DNA from: JAJYTL01 sp046705265 | GTDB taxonomy: Bacteria > Pseudomonadota > Alphaproteobacteria > Ferrovibrionales > Ferrovibrionaceae | Reading direction: 5' to 3' | Length of the DNA stretch: 54,774 bases | NCBI GenBank assembly: GCA_046705265.1 | Contig: JBJKQL010000046.1 | Location: forward strand, 1-54,774 | Program-made: the position numbers and the translations under genes | Notes under the pieces: model-generated | What the model saw: the letters and a program-made list of their open reading frames with translations, nothing else | What the model was told of the DNA's origin: nothing | The model's database searches: none | Shown: one piece after another, positions 25,840-34,909 of the stretch | Layout: each line of letters starts with the position of its first letter | How positions within the stretch are numbered: the stretch's first letter is position 1

Positions 25840-26220
25840 TTACTCGCCGTCGTCGCTCTCTGTCTCGTCAACGTCGCCTTCGGCTTCATCAGCCGTCTCG
25901 GCTGCCTCCTCCGCGGCTTCGGCCGGTTGCGTCTCCGCCCATTGGCCGCCCGCCATCAGGCTGGCCATGTCGTCCTCGACCGGCTGATCGATCTCAACCC
26001 GCTTCTGCAAACCGCTGATCAGCGACTGGCGCACATCGTCAGACATATTCCCAACCTCAGCGATCTCACGCAGCGCCACCACCGGATTCTTATCGTTATC
26101 GCGCTCGATGGTGAGCGGCACGCCGGCTGAAATCGCCCGCGCCCGCTGCGCCGCCAGCATGACAAGCTCAAAGCGGTTTGGAACCTTAAGGATGCAGTCC
26201 TCGACCGTTACGCGGGCCAT
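25840..26220 (-). CDS. rpoZ: RNA polymerase omega subunit
   Basis: Omega helps fold and hold the beta' subunit of RNA polymerase and takes part in ppGpp binding. The 126-residue protein starts MARVTVEDCILKVPNRFELV, and the core LAAQRARAISAGVPLTIERD and NPVVALREIAEG-like sequence follow. About 35 residues of acidic, Ala/Glu-rich tail (from WAETQPAEAAEEAAE to SDDGE) make it longer than the 91-residue E. coli protein. It lies just upstream of the (p)ppGpp enzyme, a conserved pairing. Confidence 0.95.
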   Translation of the reverse strand: MARVTVEDCILKVPNRFELVMLAAQRARAISAGVPLTIERDNDKNPVVALREIAEVGNMSDDVRQSLISGLQKRVEIDQPVEDDMASLMAGGQWAETQPAEAAEEAAETADEAEGDVDETESDDGE

Positions 26221-26317
26221 GGCAAGGTTGTCTCCGGAATTCTTTGCAGATTACGGGATAGATAGACTTTCGATCCGCCAATTACAACTGTTCTGTTATA
26301 CAGATTTTGCTTACGTC

Positions 26318-26839
26318 TTAACCTATAGCTACTCCCCCGTCAGGCTCCGGGGGCAATGGCTCGACCTCCTGCTCGGGTCCGAGAGCCGCAAGCAGTTCGG
26401 TAAGGCCGAGGCCCGAGACCGGGTGGCGCCAGAGAGGGACGATCTCGGAGAGCGGCAGCAAAACGAAGCGTCGTTCGTGCAGCCGGGGATGCGGCAAGAT
26501 CAAGTTAGCGCTTGCGATCACTGTTTCGCCGCAGGCAAGAAGATCAAGATCGAGGACGCGCGGCCCGTCCCGTAGCTTGCGTTCGCGGCCGAATTCGCCT
26601 TCGATCTTGAGCAGCAACGCCAACAGCGCCGCGGGCGTGAGATCAGTCTCGACCGCGGCGACACCATTCACAAACCAAGGCTGATCGGAGGCCGGCACCG
26701 GGCGACTTAGGTACCATTTCGAGCGAGCCACCACCTTGGGCCCCAAGGTTTCCAGCCGGACGAGCGCTGCCATCAAGGTCCTGACCGGGGGGCCATAAGC
26801 GAGCGAAGGCAGATTGGCACCAAGTGCGATATATGCCAT
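26318..26839 (-). CDS. folK: 2-amino-4-hydroxy-6-hydroxymethyldihydropteridine diphosphokinase
   Basis: FolK (HPPK) passes pyrophosphate from ATP to the pterin in folate synthesis. The 173-residue protein starts MAYIALGANLPSLAYGP, has SDQPWFVNGVAAVET, and shows the HPPK signature in RDGPRVLDLDLLACG followed by LPHPRLHERRFVLLPL. The YGPPVRTL form near the N-terminus is common in alphaproteobacteria. It is the first gene of the long minus-strand block, 97 bp ahead of rpoZ. Confidence 0.93.
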   Translation of the reverse strand: MAYIALGANLPSLAYGPPVRTLMAALVRLETLGPKVVARSKWYLSRPVPASDQPWFVNGVAAVETDLTPAALLALLLKIEGEFGRERKLRDGPRVLDLDLLACGETVIASANLILPHPRLHERRFVLLPLSEIVPLWRHPVSGLGLTELLAALGPEQEVEPLPPEPDGGVAIG

Positions 26840-27168
26840 TAGTAATCACTCTTGCATTAAAAATCTCGCGAGCTATGTCTTTTTTGTAATGTCAAGACAA
26901 TCGGCTCCACGAGGGTATTCCCATCTCGTTTTGCGGTCGACCACGCCCTTCCGTCGTGGACCGGTGCCACTGGATCGATGCTCGAGCACGAGGCCAAAAC
27001 CTCGTATCGCCCCAAAAATCAGCCAAACGAAACGTGGTCGACTGGTTGCAGCAATTAGGGGCCTCGAGACACTTAGGTATGGCAATAAACAAAAATGCCA
27101 ACCCGAAATGCCGCGCCTTTGCACACGCTCGAACTATTATGCCTGGGATATACAAAAGGGAATCTGCT
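26840..27168. other. 329-bp AT-richer intergenic region with inverted repeats
   Basis: This gap between divergent folK and the NYN gene is richer in A/T than its surroundings. It holds a perfect palindrome CTCGCGAG near 26863, a 10-bp inverted repeat GTCGACCACG (26936-26945) and CGTGGTCGAC (27033-27042), and a short hairpin ACGAGG-N6-CCTCGT inside that loop. Frames that stay open here show no family likeness, so I treat it as promoters and leaders, possibly with a structured RNA. No terminator or known RNA is recognised. Confidence 0.4.
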
Positions 27169-27792
27169 ATGTTGAATATTTATCCACAGGAACGAATTGC
27201 TTTATTTATCGATGGAGCCAATCTCTATTCGGCCGCGCGCGCCCTTGGATTTGATATAGACTATAAGAGGTTACTTGAAGAATTCTCGACCAAAGGCCAA
27301 CTCGTGCGTGCTTTTTATTACACAGCCTTGATGGATGATCAGGAATATTCCCCTATTCGGCCGTTGATAGACTGGCTCGATTATAACGGCTATACCATGG
27401 TGACGAAGCCGACGAAGGAATTCACTGACGCGCTTGGTCGACGTAAGATCAAGGGAAATATGGATATTGAGCTAGCAATCGACGTCATGGAGATGGCGCC
27501 GCATCTTGATCATGTCGTTCTGTTTTCGGGCGACGGCGATTTCCGGCGGCTGGTCGAGGCGGTCCAGCGCAAGGGGTTGCGGGTGACCGTGGTTTCGACC
27601 GTGCGTTCGCAACCGCCCATGGTGGCAGATGAGCTGCGCCGTCAAGCCGACAGTTTCCTTGAGCTGCAAGACTTGGCACCGCGTATCGCGCGAGACCCAG
27701 CCGCCCGCGACTCAAGCCATCAACGGCCCCACCCTAACGACGATGAGGCGGATGCCGCCAAGCCAGGTGGCGAGATGCTGCATACCGCGTGA
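27169..27792 (+). CDS. NYN-domain (LabA/DUF88-like) protein, putative nuclease
   Basis: The 207-residue protein is one NYN (PIN-like) domain with a short polar tail. Conserved acidic residues that bind metal in this fold are visible: Asp15 in LFIDGANLY, Asp99 in KGNMDIELAIDVM, and Asp122/Asp124 in LFSGDGDFRRLVE. NYN proteins are expected to be ribonucleases acting in RNA processing. AAAAGGGA precedes the ATG; an ATG 30 bases earlier is a possible alternative. The first third uses more A/T-ending codons than neighbouring genes. It is divergent from folK and followed by the uracil-DNA glycosylase 39 bp later. Confidence 0.88.
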   Translation: MLNIYPQERIALFIDGANLYSAARALGFDIDYKRLLEEFSTKGQLVRAFYYTALMDDQEYSPIRPLIDWLDYNGYTMVTKPTKEFTDALGRRKIKGNMDIELAIDVMEMAPHLDHVVLFSGDGDFRRLVEAVQRKGLRVTVVSTVRSQPPMVADELRRQADSFLELQDLAPRIARDPAARDSSHQRPHPNDDEADAAKPGGEMLHTA

Positions 27793-27831
27793 AGGTTTCA
27801 GAGCCTGGCGGAACGAAAAGGCATTCCTCGC

Positions 27832-28488
27832 GTGGCGAGCGCTAAGGGGGCTTCGGGCCCGGGTTTCGATTGTAGCCTATGTCCGCGCCTCGTCACGTTT
27901 CGCCGTGCCAACCACGCCGCCTATCCGAGCTTCCACAACGCGCCGGTGGCTTCCTTTGGCCCATTGTCGGCAGGTCTTCTCGTGGTCGGCCTCGCGCCTG
28001 GCCTCAAGGGCGCCAATCGCACGGGCCGGCCGTTCACCGGCGATTATGCTGGAACTCTCCTCTACGGCAGTCTGATTCGACACGGCTTCGCAGCCGGCAC
28101 CTATGGTGCGGCGCGCGAAGACGGACTTAAGCTCGTCTCTTGCCGCATCACCAATGCCGTGCGCTGCGTGCCGCCTGAGAATAAGCCGCTCCCGGCCGAG
28201 ATCGCGACCTGCAACCTATTTCTGGCCGCCGAGATTGCCGCCATGGCGGGACTGCGTGCGATCCTCGCCTTAGGCGCCATTGCCCATAATGCCGTCATCA
28301 CCGCGCTCGGACTTCGGCGTGCACACCACCGTTTCGCCCACGGCGGCCGTCATCCGCTCACGGACGGCCTCGCCCTGTTCGACAGCTATCATTGCTCGCG
28401 TCTCAATACCAACACTGGCCGGTTGACCGAGACCATGTTCGATCTGGTTATGTCGAACGTCCGGCAGCACGTCGATAGCAGGCGGTAA
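27832..28488 (+). CDS. uracil-DNA glycosylase, family 5 (UDGb) like
   Basis: The 218-residue protein starts at GTG 27832. Cys14 and Cys17 in CSLCPRL begin the Fe-S cluster ligands found in families 4 and 5, and another Cys is in NAVRCVPPENKP. Motif 1 reads VGLAPGLKGANRTGRPFTGD (53-71 or so), the form typical of family 5, which lacks the usual acidic or Asn catalytic residue. The second DNA-contact motif is SYHCSRLNTNTGRLT, where families usually have HPS. Such enzymes remove uracil and related deaminated bases. It follows the NYN gene in the same direction and converges with the Mo protein. Confidence 0.85.
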   Translation: MASAKGASGPGFDCSLCPRLVTFRRANHAAYPSFHNAPVASFGPLSAGLLVVGLAPGLKGANRTGRPFTGDYAGTLLYGSLIRHGFAAGTYGAAREDGLKLVSCRITNAVRCVPPENKPLPAEIATCNLFLAAEIAAMAGLRAILALGAIAHNAVITALGLRRAHHRFAHGGRHPLTDGLALFDSYHCSRLNTNTGRLTETMFDLVMSNVRQHVDSRR

Positions 28489-28517
28489 ACTGTCTTCGCC
28501 AAACAACCGGATCGGTG

Positions 28518-29216
28518 TCAGCTGTAGCGCTCTTCCTTCCAGGGATCGCCACTATTGTGATAACCGCGCTCTTCCCAGAAGCCCGGGCGGTCTTCGGCGA
28601 GGAAGGTAATCCGCCGCACCCATTTGGCGGATTTCCAAAAATAGTATTGCGGCATGATGACGCGGACCGGCCCTCCGTGCTCCCGGGTCAAAGGATCTCC
28701 TTCCCAGGAATGAGCCAAAAGGACATCCGGGGCCGAGAACATCTCGAGCGTCACGTTGGTGGTATAGCCATCGTGGCTGGCGAAAACAAGAAAGCGGGCG
28801 CTGTCTTGCGGTTGTACCCGATTTAGGATCTCAGCCGTGCGGACGCCCGTCCAATGGTTGTCGTAGCGCGACCAAGCGGTGACGCAATGGATATCGGAGG
28901 CCACGGTCTCCTGTGGCAAGGCCTGAAATGCTGCCCAGTCGAGAGTGAGCGGTTGCTTGACCAGCCCGTCGATCTGAAGCTTCCAGTCAGCCGTTGAAAC
29001 CAAGGGCTGCACGCCGAGATCGAGAACCGGCCAGTTTCGCACCTGGTGCTGACCGGGCGGCAGCCGATCGCGGCCCTCAGCACCAGTCAGAAGCCGCCCT
29101 TCCCGCGCCCATTTCTGCTTGGCTGCGATGAGTTTTTCCTTGATCTGACCAAATGGCCCGGTGATCCCGCCTCCAGCACTCCCCGCAGATTGCACTTTGT
29201 CCTTATCCTGCATCAT
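28518..29216 (-). CDS. sulfite-oxidase-like molybdopterin oxidoreductase
   Basis: This 232-residue protein consists of a single Mo-pterin-binding domain of the sulfite oxidase fold, without heme or dimerisation domains. The Mo-ligand Cys111 is in DIHCVTAWSRYDNHWTGV. Family segments HDGYTTNVTLEMF, LAHSWEGDPLTREHGGPVR and PQYYFWKSAKWVRRITFL follow. No signal peptide or Tat motif is seen, so it is probably cytoplasmic, unlike MsrP. The physiological substrate is unknown. It starts 1 bp after the smpB stop, closing the dapA-smpB run. Confidence 0.87.
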   Translation of the reverse strand: MMQDKDKVQSAGSAGGGITGPFGQIKEKLIAAKQKWAREGRLLTGAEGRDRLPPGQHQVRNWPVLDLGVQPLVSTADWKLQIDGLVKQPLTLDWAAFQALPQETVASDIHCVTAWSRYDNHWTGVRTAEILNRVQPQDSARFLVFASHDGYTTNVTLEMFSAPDVLLAHSWEGDPLTREHGGPVRVIMPQYYFWKSAKWVRRITFLAEDRPGFWEERGYHNSGDPWKEERYS

Positions 29217-29217
29217 T

Positions 29218-29676
29218 TCACCGCTCGCGGCGCATCAGCCGCTCCTTCTGCCGCTGCCAATCCCGCTCCTTGATCGCGGCGCGCTTGTCGTGCTGCTTCT
29301 TGCCGCGACCGACTGCGATCTCAACCTTGGCACGACCCCGCTCGTTAAAATAGAGCGCGAGCGGGATCAGGGTCACGCCGCCCCGCTTCAATGTCCCAAT
29401 CAAACGGTTTACCTCACGCCGGTGCAGAAGCACCTTGCGCGGACGGCGGGTCTCGTGGTTGAAACGGTTGCCACCCACATATTCCGGAATATAGGCGTTA
29501 TAAAGAAAGATTTCTCCCTCGCGCTCGGCGGCATAAGAATCGTTTAGATTGGCGCGGCCGGCACGCAAGGACTTCACCTCGGTACCGACCAGCACCAATC
29601 CCCCCTCCAGCGCCTCGTCGATGAAATAATCGCGGCGCGCCTTACGATTATCCGCCACGATCCGCCGCGCTGACAT
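29218..29676 (-). CDS. smpB: SsrA-binding protein SmpB
   Basis: SmpB carries tmRNA into stalled ribosomes for trans-translation. The 152-residue protein has NRKARRDYFIDEALEGGLVL, GTEVKSLRAGRANLNDSYA, and the basic C-terminal tail REWDWQ-like KERDWQRQKERLMRRER that enters the mRNA channel. It lies 4 bp after dapA and 1 bp before the Mo protein. No ssrA gene is recognised in the window. Confidence 0.96.
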   Translation of the reverse strand: MSARRIVADNRKARRDYFIDEALEGGLVLVGTEVKSLRAGRANLNDSYAAEREGEIFLYNAYIPEYVGGNRFNHETRRPRKVLLHRREVNRLIGTLKRGGVTLIPLALYFNERGRAKVEIAVGRGKKQHDKRAAIKERDWQRQKERLMRRER

Positions 29677-29680
29677 GTCC

Positions 29681-30556
29681 CTAATTGAGCAGCCCGACCG
29701 CTGTCATCGCCTGGCGCACTTTCTCCTTGGTGCCATCCGCCACCTCGACTAACGGCAGGCGGATATCGCCTGTGCAGCGCCCGGTCAGGCTCACGGCGTA
29801 TTTCACCGGTGCCGGATTGGTTTCGAGAAAGAGCGCCTCGTGGAGCGGCGCGAGGCGGTCGTGCAGCTTGCGGCCAGCGGCGAAATCGCCGATAAGGCAG
29901 GCTTCCTGAAACTGGCTGAGCTGACGCGGCGCGACATTGGCGGTGACCGAAATGCAGCCGACAGCGCCATGAGCCATTTGCCCGAGGGCAAGCACGTCGT
30001 CACCAGAAAGCTGGCAAAAATCTTCACCGATCGCCCGTCGCTGCTTAGTGATACGAGTAACATCGCCGGTCGCTTCCTTGACGCCGACGATATTCGGCAG
30101 AGCGGCAAGCCGTGCCATCGTCTCGATTGACATGTCGACCCCGGTGCGGCCCGGGATATTATAAATGATGATCGGCAGGTCAACCGCTTCGGCAATTGCA
30201 CGGTAATGGGCATAAAGGCCTGTCTGCGTCGGCTTATTGTAATAGGGCGTGACGATGAGCGCGCCATCGGCCCCCACCTTCTTGGCGTGGCGAGTCAATT
30301 CGATTGCCTCATCGGTCGAATTGGAGCCGGTGCCGGCAATTACCGGCACGCGCCCCGCCGCCGCCTCGATGCAAAGCTCGAGGACGCGGCGGTGTTCGTC
30401 ATGACTCAAAGTTGGCGACTCGCCAGTAGTGCCGCAGGGCACCAACCCGTGCGTTCCTTCGGCGATCTGCCAGGCAACAAGGGATTGAAATGCCTTCTCA
30501 TCCACCTTGCCGTCGCGGAACGGTGTGATCAAGGCCACCAAGGATCCCCGGAACAT
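29681..30556 (-). CDS. dapA: 4-hydroxy-tetrahydrodipicolinate synthase
   Basis: DapA condenses pyruvate with aspartate semialdehyde in lysine/diaminopimelate synthesis. The 291-residue TIM barrel starts MFRGSLVALITPFRDGKVDE, with CGTTGESPTLSHDEH, Tyr132 in IYNIPGRTGVD and the Schiff-base Lys160 in IVGVKEATGD. The length is normal. GGACG precedes the ATG. It is divergent from the lytic transglycosylase across 122 bp and leads the dapA-smpB operon. Confidence 0.96.
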   Translation of the reverse strand: MFRGSLVALITPFRDGKVDEKAFQSLVAWQIAEGTHGLVPCGTTGESPTLSHDEHRRVLELCIEAAAGRVPVIAGTGSNSTDEAIELTRHAKKVGADGALIVTPYYNKPTQTGLYAHYRAIAEAVDLPIIIYNIPGRTGVDMSIETMARLAALPNIVGVKEATGDVTRITKQRRAIGEDFCQLSGDDVLALGQMAHGAVGCISVTANVAPRQLSQFQEACLIGDFAAGRKLHDRLAPLHEALFLETNPAPVKYAVSLTGRCTGDIRLPLVEVADGTKEKVRQAMTAVGLLN

Positions 30557-30678
30557 CTTAACGTCCTTTTCCGAATTCCCGTGCCACGATACTGACCGAA
30601 TGTGGCCACGGCAAGCCGCATCGCGATTGCAAGACAGCGAAGCTCTTGTATCATGTCGGCCTCTCCCGGAGGGGGAAA

Positions 30679-32763
30679 ATGCGGCATCTCGTCCTGGCGG
30701 CTTTGCTGATCGTGGTGGGCGGAGCGGCGTGGCCGTCGGCGTTCGCGAGAGCGACGCCGAGCGTGCGTTCGCCGAACATCCCGGCAGAGACGGCGCTCTA
30801 TCGCGAGGCCATCAATGCTATTCTCGCGAAGCGCTTCGCCGACGGTCGCCATATCGCGGCACGCGGCAAGTCAGCAGTCGGCAATACGCTTGTCACTTGG
30901 CTTTGGTTGACCCGCTCCGGCACCAACGCCGGCATCAAGGATTACATCGAGTTCCTCGATCGGCATCCCGGCTGGCCGAAGCGCTGGACCATGAAACGCG
31001 ATCTTGAGCAACTCCTTGCGAGCGATCCGGATAATGGAATGGTGACGGCTTGGTTTGCGGATCATGCTCCGGCCACCGGCCGCGGCATGGTGCGCTATGG
31101 TGAAGCTCTGGTCGCAGCGAACTCGAAGATTGATAAAGAAAAGGGCATCGCGCTGATCCGTCGCGGCTTCATGGTCGGACTATTCACTAGAGCGGAGGAA
31201 ACCGCGATCCTGAGGCGCGATCGCAAGGAGCTCAGAACCGCGGATGTGGTGACGAGGCTCAAGCGGCTAATCTGGTTCGGGCACGACGACGAGGCTAAAC
31301 GGCTGCTGCTTCTGGTACCGCCGGCCGACCGTGCCTTGGCGGAGGCACGTCTCGCACTTTCGGAAATGCGTCCTGGCGTCGAATGGTACCTTGCCCGCGT
31401 GCCGGCTCGCCTTCGCAATGATCCCGGCCTGATTTTCGACCGTGCGCGCTGGCGTCGACGTATGGGTCTGGACGACGGCGCGGCGGTTTTGCTCGAAAGC
31501 CCGGCTGTAGGTCGCGACTACCCTTATTTCTGGTGGCGCGAGTCCGATATCGAGGCCCGCCGTCAACTCGCGGAAGGCAACGTCACCCGCGCCTACCGCT
31601 TGGCGCTACACCATGGAAAGATCGACGGTGCGTCCCTCGCCGAATCGGAATGGCTCGCCGGTTGGATCATGCTCCGCTTTCTCGACAACAAGGTGGCGGC
31701 ACTCGATCACTTCCATCGTTTCCTCTCCATCGTCCATACGCCGATCAGCCGCGCGCGCGGGGCCTATTGGTATGCCCGCACCGAGGCAGCGCTGGGCAAC
31801 GCCACGGCAGCGCAACATTGGTACAAGGTCGCCGCCACCTACCCCACCACCTTCTACGGCCAGATGGCGACCCTGTCCCTCGGCCACCGCGGCCAGCTGA
31901 AGCTCCCCGTCGCGGATCCACCGAGCGTGGACGACACAAAGTCCTTCGCTCGCAACGATCTCGTACAAGCCGCGACGATTCTGGCGGCAAGCGGCCACCC
32001 CAATCTAATCGATCCTTTCATCGCCGTGCTCTGCCGAGGGATGAAGACGACGGCCGAGGCGGAAGAGATCGCACGCCTCGCCACCCAGCTCGGCCGGCCT
32101 GACCTCGCCGTCAACGTGGCAAAGCATGCCGCCGAGCATGATATCTACCTGCTGCGCTATGACTTTCCGTTGATGCCGCGCCTGATTCGAACGCGCGGAC
32201 TCGACAATCCTGACTTGATTCTTGCGGTTTCACGCCAAGAGAGCGCGTTTAAACCAACCGCACGCTCGCCTGCTGGGGCCCTTGGCATCATGCAGCTCAT
32301 GCCGACCACCGCCCGCGAGACAGCTCGAGAAATGCACGTGCCGTTCCGGCTCCATTTGCTTACCGCAGATCCGGCTTATAACGTCCGGCTCGGCAGCCAC
32401 TACCTTGACCGGCTGATAAGAAAATACGATGGGGATTATGTTCTCGCCCTCGCTGCCTATGACGCGGGCGACCACAACGTCGCCAAATGGATCGGGGCTT
32501 GGGGTAATCCGCGGCGCCCCGGTGTCGATGTGCTCGACTGGATAGAACTCATCCCCTTCGCGGAAACGCGTAATTACATCGAAAGGGTGATGGAAGGCCT
32601 GGAAGTTTATCGGGCGCTTCGGCATCCTGGATCGCCGGTGCTAAAGACCCTAGCTGAGGACCTGCAAGGCAGGCCGCTAGCACCGGCTCGAGCCGTGACC
32701 GAAAGGCGGCGGCCCGGCATTATAGATCGAGACGCCCACGTGGCTTCCCGTCGCGCCCCGTAA
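30679..32763 (+). CDS. soluble lytic murein transglycosylase (Slt-type)
   Basis: This 694-residue periplasmic enzyme cleaves peptidoglycan glycan strands with formation of anhydromuramic ends. A signal peptide, MRHLVLAALLIVVGGAAWPS followed by AFARA, starts the protein, and GGAGGGGG precedes the ATG. A long superhelical alpha domain follows. The C-terminal catalytic domain has Glu near residue 520 in AVSRQESAFKP, then SPAGALGIMQLMPTTA, NVRLGSHYLDRLIRKY and LAAYDAGDHNVAKWI. The usual AYNAG is AYDAG here. It is divergent from dapA and followed by a hydrolase in the same direction. Confidence 0.93.
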   Translation: MRHLVLAALLIVVGGAAWPSAFARATPSVRSPNIPAETALYREAINAILAKRFADGRHIAARGKSAVGNTLVTWLWLTRSGTNAGIKDYIEFLDRHPGWPKRWTMKRDLEQLLASDPDNGMVTAWFADHAPATGRGMVRYGEALVAANSKIDKEKGIALIRRGFMVGLFTRAEETAILRRDRKELRTADVVTRLKRLIWFGHDDEAKRLLLLVPPADRALAEARLALSEMRPGVEWYLARVPARLRNDPGLIFDRARWRRRMGLDDGAAVLLESPAVGRDYPYFWWRESDIEARRQLAEGNVTRAYRLALHHGKIDGASLAESEWLAGWIMLRFLDNKVAALDHFHRFLSIVHTPISRARGAYWYARTEAALGNATAAQHWYKVAATYPTTFYGQMATLSLGHRGQLKLPVADPPSVDDTKSFARNDLVQAATILAASGHPNLIDPFIAVLCRGMKTTAEAEEIARLATQLGRPDLAVNVAKHAAEHDIYLLRYDFPLMPRLIRTRGLDNPDLILAVSRQESAFKPTARSPAGALGIMQLMPTTARETAREMHVPFRLHLLTADPAYNVRLGSHYLDRLIRKYDGDYVLALAAYDAGDHNVAKWIGAWGNPRRPGVDVLDWIELIPFAETRNYIERVMEGLEVYRALRHPGSPVLKTLAEDLQGRPLAPARAVTERRRPGIIDRDAHVASRRAP

Positions 32764-32808
32764 TTGGGCGGGGGTTGGCCACGCGCTGTTCCTGAGGAGT
32801 CCCCCTCG

Positions 32809-33675
32809 ATGGATGCCCCCTACCGCGAACATGTCTTCCGCAGCGAGGACGACATCCCGCTTTATTGCCGCGATTACGGCCGCGCGGGCACCGGATCGAC
32901 ACCGGTGCTCTGTCTTGCCGGTTTAACGCGAAATTCCAAGGAATTTCACCCCATCGCCTCGCATCTTTCGGCAACACGCCGCGTGCTTGCCCTGGATCTC
33001 CGCGGTCGCGGTCGCTCGGGCTACGACCCAAACTGGCACAACTACAATCCCATGATTTATGTGCGGGACGTTATTTCACTACTCGCCACCCTCGGAATCC
33101 CGCGCGTCGTCATTCTCGGCACCTCGCTCGGAGGCATCTGCGCCATGGGCCTCGGCGCGGCGGCACCGACACACCTTGCCGGTGTGATTTTGAACGATGT
33201 CGGCCCAACGCTTGACCCGAATGGCATTTCCCGCATCGCAGGCTACGTCGGCCGCGATGTGCGGATGCCCGATCTTGCAACCGCCGCAGCGGCCCTCAAG
33301 CAACAATTCTCTGCCGCCTATCCAGCCCGTGACGATGCCTTCTGGCTCAACTTGGCCGACGCGATTTTCGTCCCTGATCCGGCGGGCGGCAATTTCCGTC
33401 TTGATTACGATCTTCGCATCGGGGAAGCGCTGCGCGAACAGGCGAAGAGCGGCGCCGCCATCGATCTCTGGCCCCTCTACCGCGGCTTTGCCAAGCTGCC
33501 CGTGCTCGCGGTACGGGGCGCGCTCTCCGACGTGCTCGACGCCGAGACCTTCGATCGCATGGCGGTGGAGAAGCCGGATCTCGTGCGGCTTCTGATCCCA
33601 AACGTCGGGCATACGCCGATTCCCCAGGAAGAGCCTTTTCTTTCTGCTCTTGATCGCTTTGTCGCGTCTCTCTGA
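32809..33675 (+). CDS. alpha/beta-fold hydrolase
   Basis: This 288-residue alpha/beta hydrolase has oxyanion-side LCLAGLTRNSKEFHPIA, LDLRGRGRSGYDPN, the nucleophile Ser106 in ILGTSLGGI, a likely acid in RGALSDVLDAET (about residue 243), and His in PNVGHTPIPQEEPF (about 269). The ATG at 32809 has GAGGAG upstream. The substrate is unknown; this branch often holds esterases, lactonases and C-C hydrolases. It sits 45 bp after the transglycosylase and 6 bp before the dehydratase-like gene. Confidence 0.87.
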   Translation: MDAPYREHVFRSEDDIPLYCRDYGRAGTGSTPVLCLAGLTRNSKEFHPIASHLSATRRVLALDLRGRGRSGYDPNWHNYNPMIYVRDVISLLATLGIPRVVILGTSLGGICAMGLGAAAPTHLAGVILNDVGPTLDPNGISRIAGYVGRDVRMPDLATAAAALKQQFSAAYPARDDAFWLNLADAIFVPDPAGGNFRLDYDLRIGEALREQAKSGAAIDLWPLYRGFAKLPVLAVRGALSDVLDAETFDRMAVEKPDLVRLLIPNVGHTPIPQEEPFLSALDRFVASL

Positions 33676-33681
33676 TCCATA

Positions 33682-34686
33682 ATGCAACGAAGCACCGATA
33701 TGTTTCGCGCTCCCGAACTTGCCGATATCATCGCCGCGGCCACAAGGCTGCGCGAGGTCGCACGGCGAACGCCACTCCTTGAATCGCCGATCCTGAACGA
33801 TGCCCTCGGCTTTCGCCTTCTGGTCAAGGCAGAGGTGTTGCAGTTTTCTGGGTCGTTCAAGTTCCGCGGTGCTTATAACCGCGTCGCCCACCTCACACCG
33901 GCTGAACGGGAGGCGGGTGTCGTCGCCTTCTCGTCTGGCAATCACGCGCAGGGCGTCGCCTTGGCGGCCCGGCTCTGTGGGGCGCGCGCAACCATCCTGA
34001 TGCCCTCCGACGCGCCGCGGATCAAGCAGGAAAATACTAGAAAGTACGGCGCTGAGGTGATGCTCTACGATCGCTTGAGCGAGGATCGCGAAGCCTTGGG
34101 ACGGCGGCTTGCGAGCGAGCGCGGCGCGACGCTGGTGCCGCCCTTCGAAGATCCAGCCGTGATCGCCGGTCAGGGCACGATAGGGCTTGAAATCGCAGCC
34201 GCCTGCCGCGACATCGGCGTGACGCCCGTTGCGGTAACCGTGCCTGTGAGCGGCGGTGGACTGCTTGCGGGCATCGCAACCGCACTCAACGCGGAAATGC
34301 CGGAGACCCGCGTCTTTGCCGTCGAGCCAGAGGGATTCGACGATACCGTCCGTTCGCTCCGCTCCGGCCGGCGCGAAAGCAATCCGCCCGGCCGCCACAG
34401 CATTTGCGATGCACTCTTGGTGCCGATCCCCGGTGAGACGACGTTCTCGATCAACCGTCGGCTCGCCGCCGGTGGACTCGTCGTGTCGGACACGGAAGTG
34501 GAATCTGCCATGATCCAGGCCTTCCAGAATTTCAAGCTGGTGATCGAACCGGGTGGCGCGGTTGCGCTCGCGGCGCTTCTCGCCGGCAAGATCGATACGG
34601 CGGGCCAAGCGGCGGTCGCGGTCGCTTCCGGCGGCAATGTCGACGCGGCATTCTTCAGCGCCATTCTCGCCCGTGGCGCACGTTAA
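33682..34686 (+). CDS. threonine/serine dehydratase-like PLP enzyme
   Basis: This 334-residue fold-type II PLP enzyme carries Lys60 in FSGSFKFRGAYNR for the Schiff base, the substrate loop FSSGNHAQGVALAAR, the phosphate-binding VPVSGGGLLAGIA, and VEPGGAVALAALLAG near the end. There is no C-terminal ACT domain, so it resembles catabolic threonine dehydratases, serine dehydratases or serine racemase rather than IlvA. A second in-frame ATG at 33700 is possible. It is immediately downstream of the alpha/beta hydrolase. Confidence 0.87.
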   Translation: MQRSTDMFRAPELADIIAAATRLREVARRTPLLESPILNDALGFRLLVKAEVLQFSGSFKFRGAYNRVAHLTPAEREAGVVAFSSGNHAQGVALAARLCGARATILMPSDAPRIKQENTRKYGAEVMLYDRLSEDREALGRRLASERGATLVPPFEDPAVIAGQGTIGLEIAAACRDIGVTPVAVTVPVSGGGLLAGIATALNAEMPETRVFAVEPEGFDDTVRSLRSGRRESNPPGRHSICDALLVPIPGETTFSINRRLAAGGLVVSDTEVESAMIQAFQNFKLVIEPGGAVALAALLAGKIDTAGQAAVAVASGGNVDAAFFSAILARGAR

Positions 34687-34909
34687 AGTTTTCTCGACGG
34701 ACCGGCGCTTTCCCCTTATGGTGCGGTGCGCCCAATCGTCGAACCGGAGATTGACCCGACTGCAGGGCGGCAGATCGGACCGTCATATGCCATTTCCCAT
34801 CCATGGCGATCCGGGTCGGCGGTAGAACGCATCGCACCGGCCACAGCGGCACGGTTGCCGGCGCCATGAATTCGGGCCGCTGCGAAAAGATAACCTTGGG
34901 CGGAGAACC

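Noticed and set aside
26873..27124. Minus-strand frame upstream of folK as a small gene
   Set aside because: It has no start signal and no family likeness, and it overlaps the leader of the divergent NYN gene.
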